The notes: generated by a model from the letters alone, not told the origin. 62,000 bases of DNA from Cristatella mucedo (GCA_009760855.2 WPIO01000054.1:2240001-2302000), one strand, 5' to 3'. Counted from the first letter of the stretch, positions 32,641 to 44,018 are shown. Made by a program: numbers and translations.

Positions 32641-34434
32641 CAAGATAATTGTATGAGAGTATTATTAATTTAAAATAGTAATTATTAACAAATTTCAGAA
32701 TGATATCATTAAATTGTATTGTACGATTACATATTTGTATAAATACTGTATCGACGTTTATCTTATTTTAATATTTAATATTGTAAGATGCTTCTGTGGC
32801 TTTGCAAGCTTTGGATCCAGCGAGTTAGTTCGAGCATCAGACGGAACTAAAGATTAAAGAAAAAGAGATTAAAGAAGATTAAAGATTAAAGAAGATTAAA
32901 GATTAAAGAAGAATAAAGAAGATTAAATATTAAAGAAGAGAGCACCCCGTCTGAATCGTAATACCCGAGTTGCCGTACAACACGTCGATACGTTGGTGAT
33001 AAAAAGGCCGATACTAGTTTCTACTCTCACCGGCATTTTTAGAAATGTTTTTACGCCATTTGGTCGACGATTTGGTTTGCAATGAGAAGACGTCCCAGTA
33101 GAAGTCTCCCCTTGAGCAGTAGTAAATCTGGCGACAAAACGTATCCTTGTGGGGGCACCGACCGCACTTGACACAATGCTGCAATCTTAACGCGTTCTCT
33201 TATGCAGGATAGCCCTCGACGCGATGCAGATCTCAGATGAGAAAAATAGTTCCGCGGGAATCCGCCGGAATCGGATGCCTGAATGCTCTGGATGCTGGCC
33301 TCCTGGCAGAATTCCCATTCTTTTTGAAGTTCTGAGTGCCACATGTTTCACGGATTTACGCTACCACCAGCAGCTAAACCTGCATACGGCTGGCTAGTTA
33401 GCAAGGCAAATATTAAGCGAAAGGTAAAAGGACTGTAAACATACAGAAAGAAGGGAACAATTTCACTTTCCATAAAACCTATGGTACTCAGTGGCTTGAA
33501 TATATGCGCTTCAGCATGTAGCCAAACTTAACATATTATTTGTCAAGTTTCAATTAAATTTGTGTTCATCAATACTAACCAGCCTATTAGTTATGGCTTT
33601 CCCCACCACACCTCGCAGTCTTTGAAGAACGAGTTTAATTCATTTGAAACTTCAGGCCTAAAATATTCCCCGGACAATCGATTATAGTCGGCAAAGGCTT
33701 CAACAATTTCGCAGGAGAAAAATAAATGTTGATTCCGGGAGTAGCAGAAAAAAAATGCTCAACTAAAAGGCGAATAATTTAAGGACAACCGTGATTGCTG
33801 GGTGACGTGCAATCCTGCCTCAATTTTGGGTCTCGAAGACTAAAGGCTAATTTCTCGCTATATAGGTTACGTATTTTTTGTATAAAAATGAAAATTACAT
33901 TAATGATTATGCAGACTGGACTGTGAGTGATTTCTTTAAATACGCTAGCTTCAAATCTGTGTACGCAAATAAAAGAGGATCGCTAAACTTGGAATATCCG
34001 TAGCACTATCGTAAGCTATATAAATAACAATAAGAATAGGTGCACTGGATGACGTCCTAAATAAACCAAAGATCTATTTGGGTGCCTATTTGGCAATCTT
34101 GTCGCAGCAGCAGCGGCGGCAGCGGCAGCAATAAGCGGGAGTTGGACATCGGAATGAATGGAATGATGCATCATGCTTGGGGAGTAATGCACACGTATAC
34201 AGGAATCGACTCGTCAGACCAGCATTCAAGCATTCAATGCCCATGCTCAGGTCTCGTGATATGGCATCGAGATGGCAGGACAGCCCTATCGTTGGATCGT
34301 ACACTGTCGCGTGTGCATGGCGAACGAGATGTGCACGCGAGAAGTCACTCAGGTGTTGCCTCTTGGTTTGAAGCTGAGGTACATGCGTATACATACATTA
34401 CACTTGCAGAGACATACCTATATCTATGGGCTTA
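32641..34434. other. Unassigned sequence
   Basis: Contains a GATTAAAGAA-type tandem repeat at about 32845-32940. Frames at 32923-33174 and 33051-33344 (-) and 34082-34550 (+) show no recognised domain. A GCAGCAGCGGCGGCAGCGGC run lies near 34107. The AT-rich interval 33350-34080 has nothing identifiable. Confidence 0.3.
32845..32940 (+). repeat. GATTAAAGAA-type tandem repeat
   Basis: About 95 bp built from AAAGATTAAAGA and AAGAAGATTAAA variants of irregular period. Confidence 0.85.
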
Positions 34435-34895
34435 TGTATGTACAGGCTAATGTATGCAACTCCGCAAAGCCACACAGACCGCATAGGTGTTGCGAAGAAG
34501 AGTTTTCTATAGCTCACTCACAGCCTGAGCGGCTTTCGGTACGCATTTGAAATCCAGCAGACGTCATCTCACTCAACAAAGGGAAAGAGAGAAGTAAAGC
34601 AGTCGAGTCAGGAGTCAGCGGTTGAGGCAGTGAGTGGCATGGAAGTAGCAGCTCAGGACAGTGTGGAAAGAATGCACTGCCATAGTTGCCAGCAGGAGAG
34701 GAGTTGTCATTGCGTAAGAATCGTGGAAGCGAGTTCCACAGTCTAGGACCTGCAGAGCTAAAGCTTCTGTCGCCAACGGTCTTCAAGCTGAGGAATCGAA
34801 CAGAAAATTTATTGTCCATACGGGACCCGAGGGCACGAAGAGGCTGAAGCTGGTGCAGCAATTCAGCTAGGTACGGAAGAGCCAAGCCGTGGCCT
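34435..34895 (-). mobile_element. LINE-B 3' end
   Basis: The minus frame 34514-34885 reads LPYLAELLHQLQPLRALGS, FLSLKTVGDRSFSSAGP and LWNSLPRFLRNDNSSP. The tail lies at lower coordinates (ACTCCGCAAAGCCACACAGA). Like other LINE-B copies, it stops at the CCAAGCCGTGGCC position. Confidence 0.87.
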
Positions 34896-35224
34896 TATGA
34901 GTCAGCATAAGAACTTTGCTCGGCATCCGTTGGTCAAACAGAAGCCGTATATGATACATCATACTATAACATACTAAATCATATTTTTAAATTATAGTAT
35001 AATGTATGATATATTTCATATATATATATATATTATACCGTTTTTATTATTTGTATAGTATATAACATATATATATATATATACTATATAGTAAGTATTA
35101 ATATACACACACATATATGTATTATTAATTTATTAATAAAGTATTATTTATTATGTATAGTATTTATAGTTGATAAAGTTATAATTTTTTTGTAAAATCA
35201 TTCTATAACATACTAAACAAGTTG
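34896..35224. repeat. AT-rich low-complexity stretch
   Basis: ATATATATAT tracts at about 35015-35035 and 35068-35085 and generally over 80% AT between 34975 and 35200. No coding sense. Confidence 0.75.
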
Positions 35225-35425
35225 ATACATTTTGATGCATGGTCGAACCTCTGAGACTTGTTCTTAGTCTTGCTGCAATATTAATCACCAGATGCAATGG
35301 CCTCGAGGCTTTTTTTCCGTAGCCATACTAAAAGGGAATCACAATAATCCAGCCGAGACAGAACGAGGGAGCTATTTGTAAACTATACGAGTTGCTTGGC
35401 TTTGCTTGACTCCTCCAGATCTACA
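35225..35425 (-). mobile_element. LINE RT fragment (LINE-B type)
   Basis: Read on the minus strand, the stretch gives SSLVLSRLDYCDSLLVWLRK followed by LVINIAARL in another frame. This is the post-catalytic segment typical of CR1/L2 RTs (compare [12 protein letters not shown] in LINE-A). It lies upstream of the part seen in LINE-B copies, so it may be LINE-B. Frameshifted and stopped. Confidence 0.7.
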
Positions 35426-35774
35426 GCAGCTCTAGGCTGTAGATTTGATTGATTAATTTGATTGATTAGAGCTGTGATTCTTTCTTCCGCTTCTAGCAAG
35501 TGAAATTGCGCATTTGTCTTCTTCAAAGCTAGAGAATTTGATATCGGGCGATATCAAACTTAACTTTGATGCATTCTGATTGCACGTTCGTCCGCTCTGG
35601 TTAGAAAATTTGCACGCTATTTGGTTTTGAAACTACTTGAAGTTCAGATAGCTCTGCACCAAAGCTTTAGAACCGATTGGCTTAAATAATATCGCTTTCG
35701 AACTTCTCAAAAAAAATTAAATTGGCTCAACCTCATTTTAAATTAGGCTAACCGTTTCCTATTTCCCTGAAGAC
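35426..35774. other. Unassigned sequence
   Basis: AT-rich, no gene. A small inverted repeat TTTGATATC/GATATCAAA lies around 35538-35559. Confidence 0.3.
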
Positions 35775-35915
35775 GCCGAGCTGGTTTGGTCCAGCGGTTA
35801 AGGTGCTCGCCCCCCACCAAGGACTGGCTGAGGTCGTGGGCTCGAGCCCCGAGGCGTATGTAAAGCACCTGAATAGAGATTAAGTTCTCTTGGGGCGCTA
35901 TACAAATGAATTGTA
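35775..35915 (+). mobile_element. SINE-B (tRNA head, LINE-A-like tail)
   Basis: The head has GGTTTGGTCCAGCGGTTAAG (A-box region) and GAGGTCGTGGGCTCGAGCCC (B-box region). The tail is GTAAAGCACCTGAATAGAGA, TTAAGTTCTCTTGGGGCGCT, ATACAAATGAATT. The tail aligns closely with the LINE-A 3' end (TAAAGCGCCTAGAAAGAGAT, TGAGTTCTCTGAGGGCGCTT). Such tail sharing is the classical sign that a SINE borrows a LINE's machinery. Best copy in the window. Confidence 0.9.
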
Positions 35916-36029
35916 TATATATATAACATGCTGCATACGTTCAAAGACTTGGCTGCAAGAGTCTCTTAAAATTTAACTTATACGCGATCTGCGGAAAACT
36001 CGAATTTCCGTTTTGAGCCGAACCGAAGA

Positions 36030-36855
36030 GATCATCCGATCAAACAAATTACCGTGGCTACGTCTGACATTCATTTTAGAAAAAACTGTTAGTACACGTG
36101 CTAGAAGCGAAGCGATATCTTTCTGCTATTGATACGGATTTGCTTTGGATAATCACGCTTCTGGTCAGGCAGAACCAGATTCTAGCTTTCTATTCTTCTT
36201 TCTAAGGAACAAATACATGCGCTATTTTCAATCAATTTTCGGTTGGTCAAATCTCTTTTTAGGCCCATGGCCTTGGTACAAGGGCAAGCTTGTAACAGTC
36301 AGTCGTTGCATACAAAGCAAATTACAATAATATTGTTGCGTATAAAAAAAGATGAAGTTTACTGGATATTTGTTGTTATTGGTTGTCATCGACTTTTCAC
36401 TCGAACTGTATTTCTGGATGGAAGCTTGCGTGTCTGTTTGACAATTGTGCCGTTAAGAGGCCACATACTTACAGACTGCTGCTCACCAGGCTCTATAGTA
36501 TCATATAAGCTGCTAATATCAATGTCATTCTCACCAGCCTCAACTTAACTCCTTAAAAAAAGTTTGGCACGGAGAATCAAGATGAATTCTTCAAAGTCAT
36601 TATTAAGGACCGTGCCTGGAAGTGGTGATACACTGATTTATAATTTATCTGGCATTACCAGGTTTTTTAAAGGTTAGATCCAATGGCGTAGTGCTTTAAA
36701 TAACGTGTCACTCTCATCTCAAGGACAGTGCATGTGTAAAGAGGGCCGGCCAAACGCGAAACGGCCACACGCAAATCGCCTTGAACTTGATAGTCGTTGT
36801 CACCAAGATTCGTGTTTGTACTGGTAATTGGGAGATGGTAATTGGGACAGACTAA
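36030..36855 (+). pseudogene. GPCR pseudogene 2 (nearly full length, decayed)
   Basis: It follows receptor 2 almost end to end. GCCGAACCGAAGAGATCATC then GATCAAACAAATTACCGTGG (36016-36050) matches the N-terminus after NQTEE. TACATGCGCTATTTTCAATC (36210) matches TM1-TM2. ACTTTTCACTCGAACTGTAT then TTCTGGATGGAAGCTTGCGT (36394) matches TM3 (WMEACVS). CTCACCAGGCTCTATAGTAT matches the TRLNNV region. TCTCATCTCAAGGACAGTGC (36714) and GTAAAGAGGGCCGGCCAAAC match intracellular loop 3. GGTAATTGGGAGATGG (36821) matches the GDWENL loop, after which the copy ends, so TM7 and tail are missing. Indels break all frames. It is closer to receptor 2 than to receptor 1 (N-terminus). Confidence 0.87.
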
Positions 36856-37424
36856 AAAGGCAAAAGTCATAGGTAATAGTTCTCCTTTCTGATAGCACCG
36901 ACCCTGTGTTGCCTACGGGTCCAGTAGCTCGCCAACATTTTCTGTCTATCAAGTGAAGCCGTTTCATTGATCCAGTTGCAGTATACTAGGCCGAAAACTG
37001 TACAGAATATCTTGCACGATGCAGTGGCTTTTTTCTGAACAGACGGCTGAAAGCCAGCAATTGCTCTCTCCGCAGTCAGCGTTCCGAGTATTTTGCACTC
37101 AATTCACGCAATACACTGCCAATAAAGCTTCGCAGGAGTGTGAAATAGCTCTGAAATGTGTTCATTTAGAGCTCATTAGCAGCAATCTATAAGAACTCAA
37201 AAGGAGATATTTTGCTTAATGAATTTCCAAATCAAACTGAATGCTAATAAGTAGTAATACAAAAATAAATAATACTAAATTATAGTAATGTTAAAATAAA
37301 AAAATATAAGTATTTAATACAAATATTACAGTGATCTATTTCTAAAATTAAATGAAACTATTTAGTTTAGTTTTCGTAGCCGTTCAATGGCAGCTTAGTA
37401 TTTGACTGGGCCGATGTAGTCCAC
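36856..37424. other. Unassigned AT-rich sequence
   Basis: No gene or repeat family recognised. No clear match to the duplicated 3' flank of receptor 1 was seen here. Confidence 0.35.
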
Positions 37425-37575
37425 ACGGAGACGGTAACCAGGTGCTTGCTTTTCACGATCGAGGTCGTGGGTTTGAATCCTGCAGTGTGCGATTCTTCAT
37501 TGCTAATTGCAAGCGGTGATGATCGTCGTTTAGCTCTTCTGTCGCTATACAAATGCTTAAACCAGCTTTTCATCC
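37425..37575 (+). mobile_element. SINE-A, + copy
   Basis: GGTGCTTGCTTTTCACGATC, GAGGTCGTGGGTTTGAATCC (B box with one change), TTGCAAGCGGTGATGATCG, CTTCTGTCGCTATACAAATG. The head lacks part of the A box. Moderately diverged. Confidence 0.8.
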
Positions 37576-39034
37576 AGCTTGATCAGCGGCAGTCGCTCGT
37601 CGCTAAACGTGATAACTTGTATAACTTTGATTTTCTACATCTACCAGGTCATGCATTATAAATAAAAACCTTATCCGCCTGTCTGCTAAGTAAACCAAAT
37701 AATTGCTAGGTACGCTCTGCGGAAGACACAACTTAATCCATTTTTTGCAAATGCACCAAACTTAATGGGGACAGTCCTTATAGACCTGCTAAGCTAGCTT
37801 CGCTGTAACGACCGTGGTTTGCAGCTTCCGCGTCCGGCCAGAACGAGGCTGGAAACGCAGTGCTCATAGTGGTGCCACTCTCAGCCGACGCGCTACGAAT
37901 TCTGGAGCCGCTAGCAGCTCGTAGGTGCTGCACCAGTGCACGCAGGCGCAGTGCCGACAGTATCAGAAAGCGGCAGCTACGAAGAGCGCCCCCTAGTGGC
38001 AGAACGCGCCATCAACGAAGAGCGCCCCCTACCTTGCGAAGAGCGCTCCTTACATACCTTAACACAGCGAGTTCGTATGACTAACGTAGACAACTCTATT
38101 TGACAGCAGCCGCTGCAGGTTAGAAATGCTACACAGCGGCCATGGCGTACCAACCACGTGGCTCCCGTAGCCTCGAGCTCGACCAATCAGCTCAGCTTGT
38201 ATAGCCAGCGGCCATGGAAGCAAAGCTGAGTGCCTGCCTATCTCGTGGCGTCGGCTTTTTGGCGGCCTCGGCCAAAGATTATCGCACGATCGGCTCATAG
38301 CCATTACAATTCAGAAGCCATGGTTAATGAATGTCAGTCACGATCTGGCTGATTTAACTCGGCCCCCCCCCCGTTTCAATGTGGAGCACGGCCAGTCACC
38401 CATCCAGCGTTTGCAGCAGTAGGCGCCACAATCAGAAACTTGCAGGCTTCCCACGACTGCTGCAGAGCACGAAGGCCGTTGAAAAAAAGTTCCTCTAAAC
38501 GCGTCTGTGCCGTCACCGCTGAGCCGCGTATGGCAAAGGCACACAGCTCGCAGTGGCTACAAATACCCGGCGGGAAAGCAAGGTAATCGTTAGCCGACCG
38601 ATTTTTAAGCCTATATAGAGCGGGCGACGATCCCCTCATCGTACAGTTGCTAGACCCTGGCTCAAGATCAAGTGCAACCGCAAAGCTAGCTCGCTCCCAC
38701 TGCTCACGCCAAATGTTGCGGAGCTAGCTCACTCGTCGCTGCGCAGGCACAAATCGCCGCCGGAAATCGCCACCTCTTGTGCTGACCTCCGACACGCAAA
38801 TCGCCGCCGGAAATCGCCACTGCCTTCCGACTGCGCATTCATTCGCGCTGCCGACTTGAATGAGCCGCGTTTGCTCGCCGCCAATCCGCACAGCGAGCTG
38901 AGGCATTGATCAAATTTAAAAATTAACTTGACAATTTTAAAGAAATACTGAAGAGTAACAGCGTGCGTTGCAAATGTGGACGCTTGGTCACGTCGAGTCA
39001 GTTCCTTGCGTATTTTTGCAAAGCGGCGGAAGAG
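37576..39034. other. Unassigned sequence
   Basis: Short direct repeats occur: GAAGAGCGCCCCCTA at 37979 and 38018, and AAATCGCCGCCGGAAATCGC at about 38749 and 38797. Overlapping frames on both strands (37860-39127) show no recognised domain. A run of 9 C lies at 38364. No gene is supported. Confidence 0.3.
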
Positions 39035-39150
39035 CCCGCTTGCAGCGACAGCAAAGGACCACCCACCGCAAGATTCAAAACCTAGACATCGGGACCGAGG
39101 GGTCGTCGTAAAAAGCAATCGCCTCACCTAGCCTGTGCCATCAAGCCTCG
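39035..39150 (-). mobile_element. SINE-A-like, diverged minus copy
   Basis: Reverse-strand order: GCTTGCAGCGACAGCAAAGG, ACCACCCACCGCAAGATTCA (B-box side), then AAAAAGCAATCGCCTCACCT and AGCCTGTGCCATCA (A-box side; compare TGGCACACTAGGTAAGGCG). Confidence 0.6.
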
Positions 39151-39672
39151 GTTAACGCTCCTTTAGCAGCGAGTGTCCACTGCATGCCAATAGATTTGCT
39201 TCTCTCGCACCTCACAATAACCGATAACCGGCTCCATTCATTATTTCGCACTAGGGAACGCGGAGCGACGACTATAGACGACGTTGCTCACCAAGACTGC
39301 TGCACGCACTGGGAGATGCCCGGCTCCAACCTTTCATCTAATCTTCAGCCATTCCTTCCGCCGAAGAGTTAAGCACAGCTGACCGCGGTGCGTGCTCCAA
39401 CTATGGTGCAACCGCACGTTGCACTGGGCATTAATTCGCAGACCCAGTGAGAAGCCACGTGGAGAGTAGTTGGAACGAGAACTTGCAACAAGAAACAACT
39501 TAAAAGGCCACAGGAAACTGTTTGTGAGCGGTTGTTGCTTGCATTTTATCGAAGACTCTCTGTGACTTCACCCGCCCCACGACAATAATGCTCCCAATGG
39601 ACGAGCCTTTGCTCAAATTCCGAAAAGGCACCGACACTTAGCAATCTCCTCGAACATGGTTAGTGTAGATTG
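39151..39672. other. Unassigned sequence
   Basis: No gene, repeat family or RNA recognised. Confidence 0.3.
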
Positions 39673-39945
39673 TCAGGGCTGACTGATTGTCACGGCTGAC
39701 TGATCGTCAGGGCTGACTGATCGTCAGGGCTGACTGATCGTCAGGGCTGACTGATCGTCAGGGCTGACTGATCGTCAGGGCTGACTGATTGTCGCGGCTG
39801 GCTGGCCGTCACGGCTGGCTGACCGTCACGGCTGACTGACAGTCACGGTTGATTGAACATCATGGCTGATTGACCGTCATGGCTGACTGACCGTCATGGC
39901 TGGCTGACCGTCATGGCTGGCTGACCGTCATGGCTGGCTGACTGG
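39673..39945 (+). repeat. 17-bp minisatellite, about 16 copies
   Basis: The unit CAGGGCTGACTGATCGT (17 bp) is repeated with drift: the first copies are nearly identical, later ones read CACGGCTGGCTGACCGT or CATGGCTGACTGACCGT. In the left part each CTGACTGATCGTCAG is itself a small inverted repeat (CTGAC/GTCAG). Not a multiple of 3, so not a coding repeat. Confidence 0.95.
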
Positions 39946-40304
39946 CACTGCAATGACTGACGATTGCCAGCCAATAGCATCGATAATCAACAAGCGAAAG
40001 ATGAAATGCAAAGCACATTAATCTTTCATGGTGCAGTTCTTAATACGGTATAGTGAAAAGAGCAATATCAGGAAATATGAAATGCATGAAAGGTGATATT
40101 GATTTCGTTAAAGGTTTCGCGAACTTTAATTAAATATTTTGAGCCGCAAATTTACACGGTATGCTGTTAATAAATAAATTTGCTTCTGTGGGCCAGTGTC
40201 TGTGATGATAGCATTCGCCGTATATTACAGGCCTCCAAGGCCATACTAGTCCTAGCTCCGAGCGTGAACCCACTGCCGAAGAAGTATTACTACAAGCCAG
40301 ATTG
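39946..40304. other. Unassigned sequence
   Basis: AT-rich, no gene or repeat recognised. Confidence 0.3.
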
Positions 40305-40535
40305 AAGTCCAGTCTATGCTAACCATTTCCGTGTTAATCACTACCTCAACTGCTCTCCCGACTCTGCTATGCTTCCCACTTTCTCTTTGTTTCGTTAGAC
40401 GAAGTCTGTTGGCTACTGAATGCGTACCGAAAGCCGCCCTAGGCTGTGAGTTCGCTACATAAAACTCTCTTGCGTAACTCCCACATGGTCTTTATGACTT
40501 TGTGGAGTTACAGACGGAGATACATTACATTACAT
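40305..40535 (+). mobile_element. LINE-B 3' end
   Basis: CACTACCTCAACTGCTCTCC, TGCTATGCTTCCCACTTTCT, TTGGCTACTGAATGCGTACC, then CTTTGTGGAGTTACAGACGG and the terminus AGATACATTACATTACATTT. Mostly 3' untranslated tail; the short ATTAC repeat is the 3' terminus. Confidence 0.83.
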
Positions 40536-41518
40536 TTGAATACATGCGTTCATGTAAGAGAAGGGCTAATTTGCATGGGCCCATTCTTGCCCATTCTTTG
40601 CCCTTTACTGGGCTCATTCTTGCTCCTCGGTGACAGTGAACTGGGCTTACCCTACTCCGTCGGGAATGTGTCCCTGCACGAGCTGCCCTGTGCGCTGGCC
40701 GATCGTCCTTGAAACTTGAACAGTAGCTCAGAACGTCGCCGCTAAGATGTAGGCACATGATGCACGGCTGCTGGTCGCCCGGAGCTCTTTCGGCCGCGCT
40801 GCTTATGGAGCTACCTATGTGCTGCGTAGCGGTGCAGCTGCCGGTCTCCAAGTAGTGAAGGCACTGTCAGCCGGCGGCTGAATGAGCCGTACCTCGTGGG
40901 TCGGATGACAATGTCGCCGGTGACGATGACCAACTCGAGTTTGAGCCAATCAGCTTGGAAAGCTTCGAATCTCACCGACACCAACCGTGGATGTGCCGCA
41001 ATCATAAGTAAGCTCTCGTATAGTAACGAATGCTGGGAACTCCGAAATCGAAAGATAGAGGACCACGCCGCAACTCAGTTATTCTATTAGCCCAGCACGT
41101 GTTCTTGGTGAAAAACCATTGACCCAAAGCCTGGCCCAACCAGGCTGACTTCCTCATGCAGTCGATTGAAGGATATTAGGAAAATCTTCATCCAGAGAGA
41201 GAGGCTATCTGCTAGAATTACGAGAGCGTCCAAGTGCCTGCTAACGACGGCCGCCTAGTGGTTATCTGCGGGCGTGGCTCGCTGATTTCTCTCGGGCTGA
41301 TCTCTGCTGACATTTCACCCCATTCCACTTGCTTTGTGGTCTGCCTTTTTTTTACTTTGAGAGCACAGCACAGGCTCCCAGATCGCTGATTTTCTCGCCC
41401 GCGAACGGCTTAATGAAGGATCACGTTCCAAGCGTCATGCGATGCCGCATAACGCTTAAACCGGGCACTGCACTCGCGGCAGAAAAGCCAGTCCGACTAG
41501 CCAGTCTGCGGACATATA
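40536..41518. other. Unassigned sequence
   Basis: Overlapping frames on both strands (40446-40712 +, 40525-40851 -, 40811-41005 -, 40896-41090 +) show no family features. A short CATTCTTGCCCATTCTTTGC repetition lies at 40580. Confidence 0.3.
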
Positions 41519-41863
41519 GCCTGGAACTCCCTCCCCGCCGACCTGCGTCAGAACATCCCCTGACCTGACCACATTTAAAAGGAACTTAAAAACACGCCTA
41601 TTTAGGACAGCATTTAGTGGGCCCATGTGATTCGTCCTTCACGCGCTTGTGCGTGCTGACACTGAGCGTGCTGCCACTAACCACATTTGCATGCTGACCC
41701 TGTGCATATCACCCCTGACCATGTTATTCATGTTGTTTATCAAGCATGATAACACTCACCATTCAATTGCATTTCCCTTTGCAGCAAATTTAAAGCGCCT
41801 AGAGAGAGATTGAGTTTTCTGAGGGCGCGTTATCAAATACATTATTATTATTATTATTATTAT
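41519..41863 (+). mobile_element. LINE-A 3' end
   Basis: The last RT codons (AGCCTGGAACTCCCTCC, ACCACATTTAAAAGGAACTT, AAAACACGCCTATTTAGGAC) are followed by the full 3' tail: TGCTGCCACTAACCACATTT, TTTAAAGCGCCTAGAGAGAG, TGAGTTTTCTGAGGGCGCGT and a TTATTATTATTA terminus (41838-41863). Well preserved; the Trp of AWNSLP is retained (TGG). Confidence 0.9.
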
Positions 41864-43154
41864 TACGAACGGCGGCGTGTAATCTGCTCCTGCCGGCAGC
41901 ACGTTACGGACAAACTTACGACTGCTTACTTCCGGATAGTTAGTAGAACATACAAATGCGCAAGCTGCGTCTCGTCGGTCGACGGCAGGGAATCTGCGAA
42001 TTGTGGAACGACGAAATAGCTGCGTGCGGCGGAGTCCTCCCTCCTGGATGGCTTCTGGCTGGCGGCCGAAGGGTCGAAGCGTAAGCAGCGAGGAGTCACT
42101 TCCGATCTGGACTGCGCGTGAAAGCCGCTGAAAGCCGCGTCGACGACGGCTTTCGCTCGCTCTCGTTGAGCAGAAAGCTTTCGGGTGTTCGTTTGTCTGC
42201 TTTTTTCGGCGTTTTTATGTTTTGCTCTTTCTTTTACCCTGCTGCTCATTCAGCAAAAAAGTCGCCGTCGCCCAAACTGCCGCCGAGTATCTGAAAGGCT
42301 TGCCACAGCCCCTCCGCGTAGCGTAACGCAAGGACTGGCCGCCGTTCACGCACGCACGCTCACTTTGACCGGCTTCGCTTTGTCCGCGAGACAGCTCAGC
42401 CGGTCGGCGGAGTCGAGCGGCGGCGGCGGCGGCTCTGGCGCGGAGAAAAGCGTCATCTGCTTTTGCTGCTTCGGGCTCCTCTCTCGCAGCAGAGGCCGCC
42501 GCCACCACCCGGAAGTTCAATCGCCCGCACTTCTATCATTCGAGATAAACACGCGCTCGCTACATTGCCGCGCGAGCGTTCGGAAATGGGGAGTCATCGG
42601 AGCAGCATGTCTCTGGCGGGCCACTCATACTAAAAATTGACAGTGGAATGCGCGCGCGCGCGCGCGCGCTGACGGCCATTGCACCACGAGCGCTGCTGCG
42701 AAAACACGAGCCGCAGCGCCCTCCTGCGGACGGGCGACTACGACCGTGCTCGGCGCCGCGCGGTGCCGAGTGGCGCGCGAGGGACGAGTCGTCAGCGAAG
42801 CACCAAAGCAGACCGAAGGGAGCAAAGCTCGGCTAGAATGAAGAGCGCTCGCAGGTCCACTTCCGTCCGGAGCGCAGAGCAGTCCGTTCGACGGCTTCGG
42901 AGGGGTTCGCGCGCGCCGAAGCACCGTCCGCAGCTTTCGCGCGTTGTTTGAAATGCCCCAAGAGTGAAGCGCGTCTGTCTGGCTCGTGCACAGAGCAGCA
43001 CCGCTGCCCGACTTTTGTAACGACCTGGGCTTTGCCTGCCGCGTAAGCGTGGATTACCAAGTAACTGTTTCTTAGTCATCATAATTTGGCATCGCCAGCA
43101 ATACATATCGGCGATCGCAATGCATCTGATGCTGCAGTGTGGCAGTATATTAAT
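41864..43154. other. GC-rich CpG block, possible promoter or first exon
   Basis: From about 42060 to 42960 the DNA is GC- and CpG-rich with GGCGGCGGCGGCGG (42417) and a (GC)n run at 42648-42670. Open frames occur on both strands at once. A minus-strand frame starting with ATG at 42249 is Lys/Arg-rich at its N-terminus but matches nothing. CpG-rich islands often mark promoters; there is no recognised gene on either side to attach it to. Confidence 0.35.
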
Positions 43155-43205
43155 AATAACAATAATACATTGATATAGCGCTCTCAAAGAACTCAGAGCT
43201 CCTGC
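43155..43205 (-). mobile_element. LINE-A terminal tail fragment
   Basis: AATAATAACAATAATACATT, GATATAGCGCTCTCAAAGAA and CTCAGAG are the terminal block of LINE-A read on the minus strand. Confidence 0.65.
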
Positions 43206-43221
43206 TGCTTGCATACAAAAT

Positions 43222-43267
43222 AAATGTATATACAATTCATTTATATGATGTCCTAGGAGAACTTAGT
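43222..43267 (-). mobile_element. SINE-B 3' tail, left part (split by LINE-A)
   Basis: CAATTCATTTATATGATGTC then CTAGGAGAACTTAGTA is the SINE-B terminal tail in reverse. It continues at 44015 with TATCTATTCAGGCGCTTC. A LINE-A copy interrupts it. Confidence 0.75.
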
Positions 43268-44018
43268 ATAATAATAATAATAATAATAATGCACTTGATA
43301 ATGCGCCCTCAGAGAACTCAATCTCTCTCTTGGCGCTTTACATTTGCTGTAAAGGGAAATGCAATTGAATGGTGAGTAATATCATGCTTGATAAACAAAC
43401 AAAATGATTAACATGGTTAGGGGTGACATGCACAGGGTCAGCATGCAAATGTGGTTAGTGGCAGCATGCACACTGTCAGCACGCATAAGCACATGAAGGA
43501 AGAATCACAGGGACCCATAAATGCTGTCCTAAATACGCGTTTCTAAGTTCTTTTTAAATCTGGTCAAGTCAGAGGATGTTCTGACCCAAGTCGGGAGGGA
43601 GTTCCAGGCTTTGGGAGCATACGAACTAAATGCACGGTCTCCAAAGGATTTAAGGTTTGTACGAGGTATTGGTAGACTGTTGGATTCCGAAAAGTGGGTG
43701 GTACGATGCTTGGCCTGATAGGGGAGTATATCTGAGAGATAGGCTGGAGCCAAAGAATGAAGTGACCTAAAAGTGAGCGACAAGACCTTGAAGTCAATCC
43801 GTTGCTTGACTGGTAGCCAGTGCAGGTCGGCGAAAAGTGGTGTAATGTGGCAACCACGACGCGTACGAAAGAAAAGCTTAGCTGAGGAGTTTTGCACCAG
43901 CTGCAATCGCCTGATCGCACATACTAGTAGGCCAGTAACCTATGAGTTGCAGAAGTCGAGAATGGATGTCACGAATGCATGGATCAACTTGGACGTGGTA
44001 TCCTTATCTAAACAAGCA
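43268..44018 (-). mobile_element. LINE-A fragment inserted in SINE-B
   Basis: Minus-strand LINE-A from its AATAATAATAATAATG terminus (43269) through the 3' tail to the post-catalytic RT region (frame 43529-43906 with [56 protein letters not shown]). The 5' end stops at ATCTAAACAAGCAG. AGTAT occurs at both borders (about 43265 and 44019), a plausible short target duplication. Few stops, so it looks younger than copy 1; 5' truncated. Confidence 0.9.

Noticed and set aside
39673-39945. CRISPR-like array
   Set aside because: 17-bp contiguous repeats without spacers: a minisatellite.
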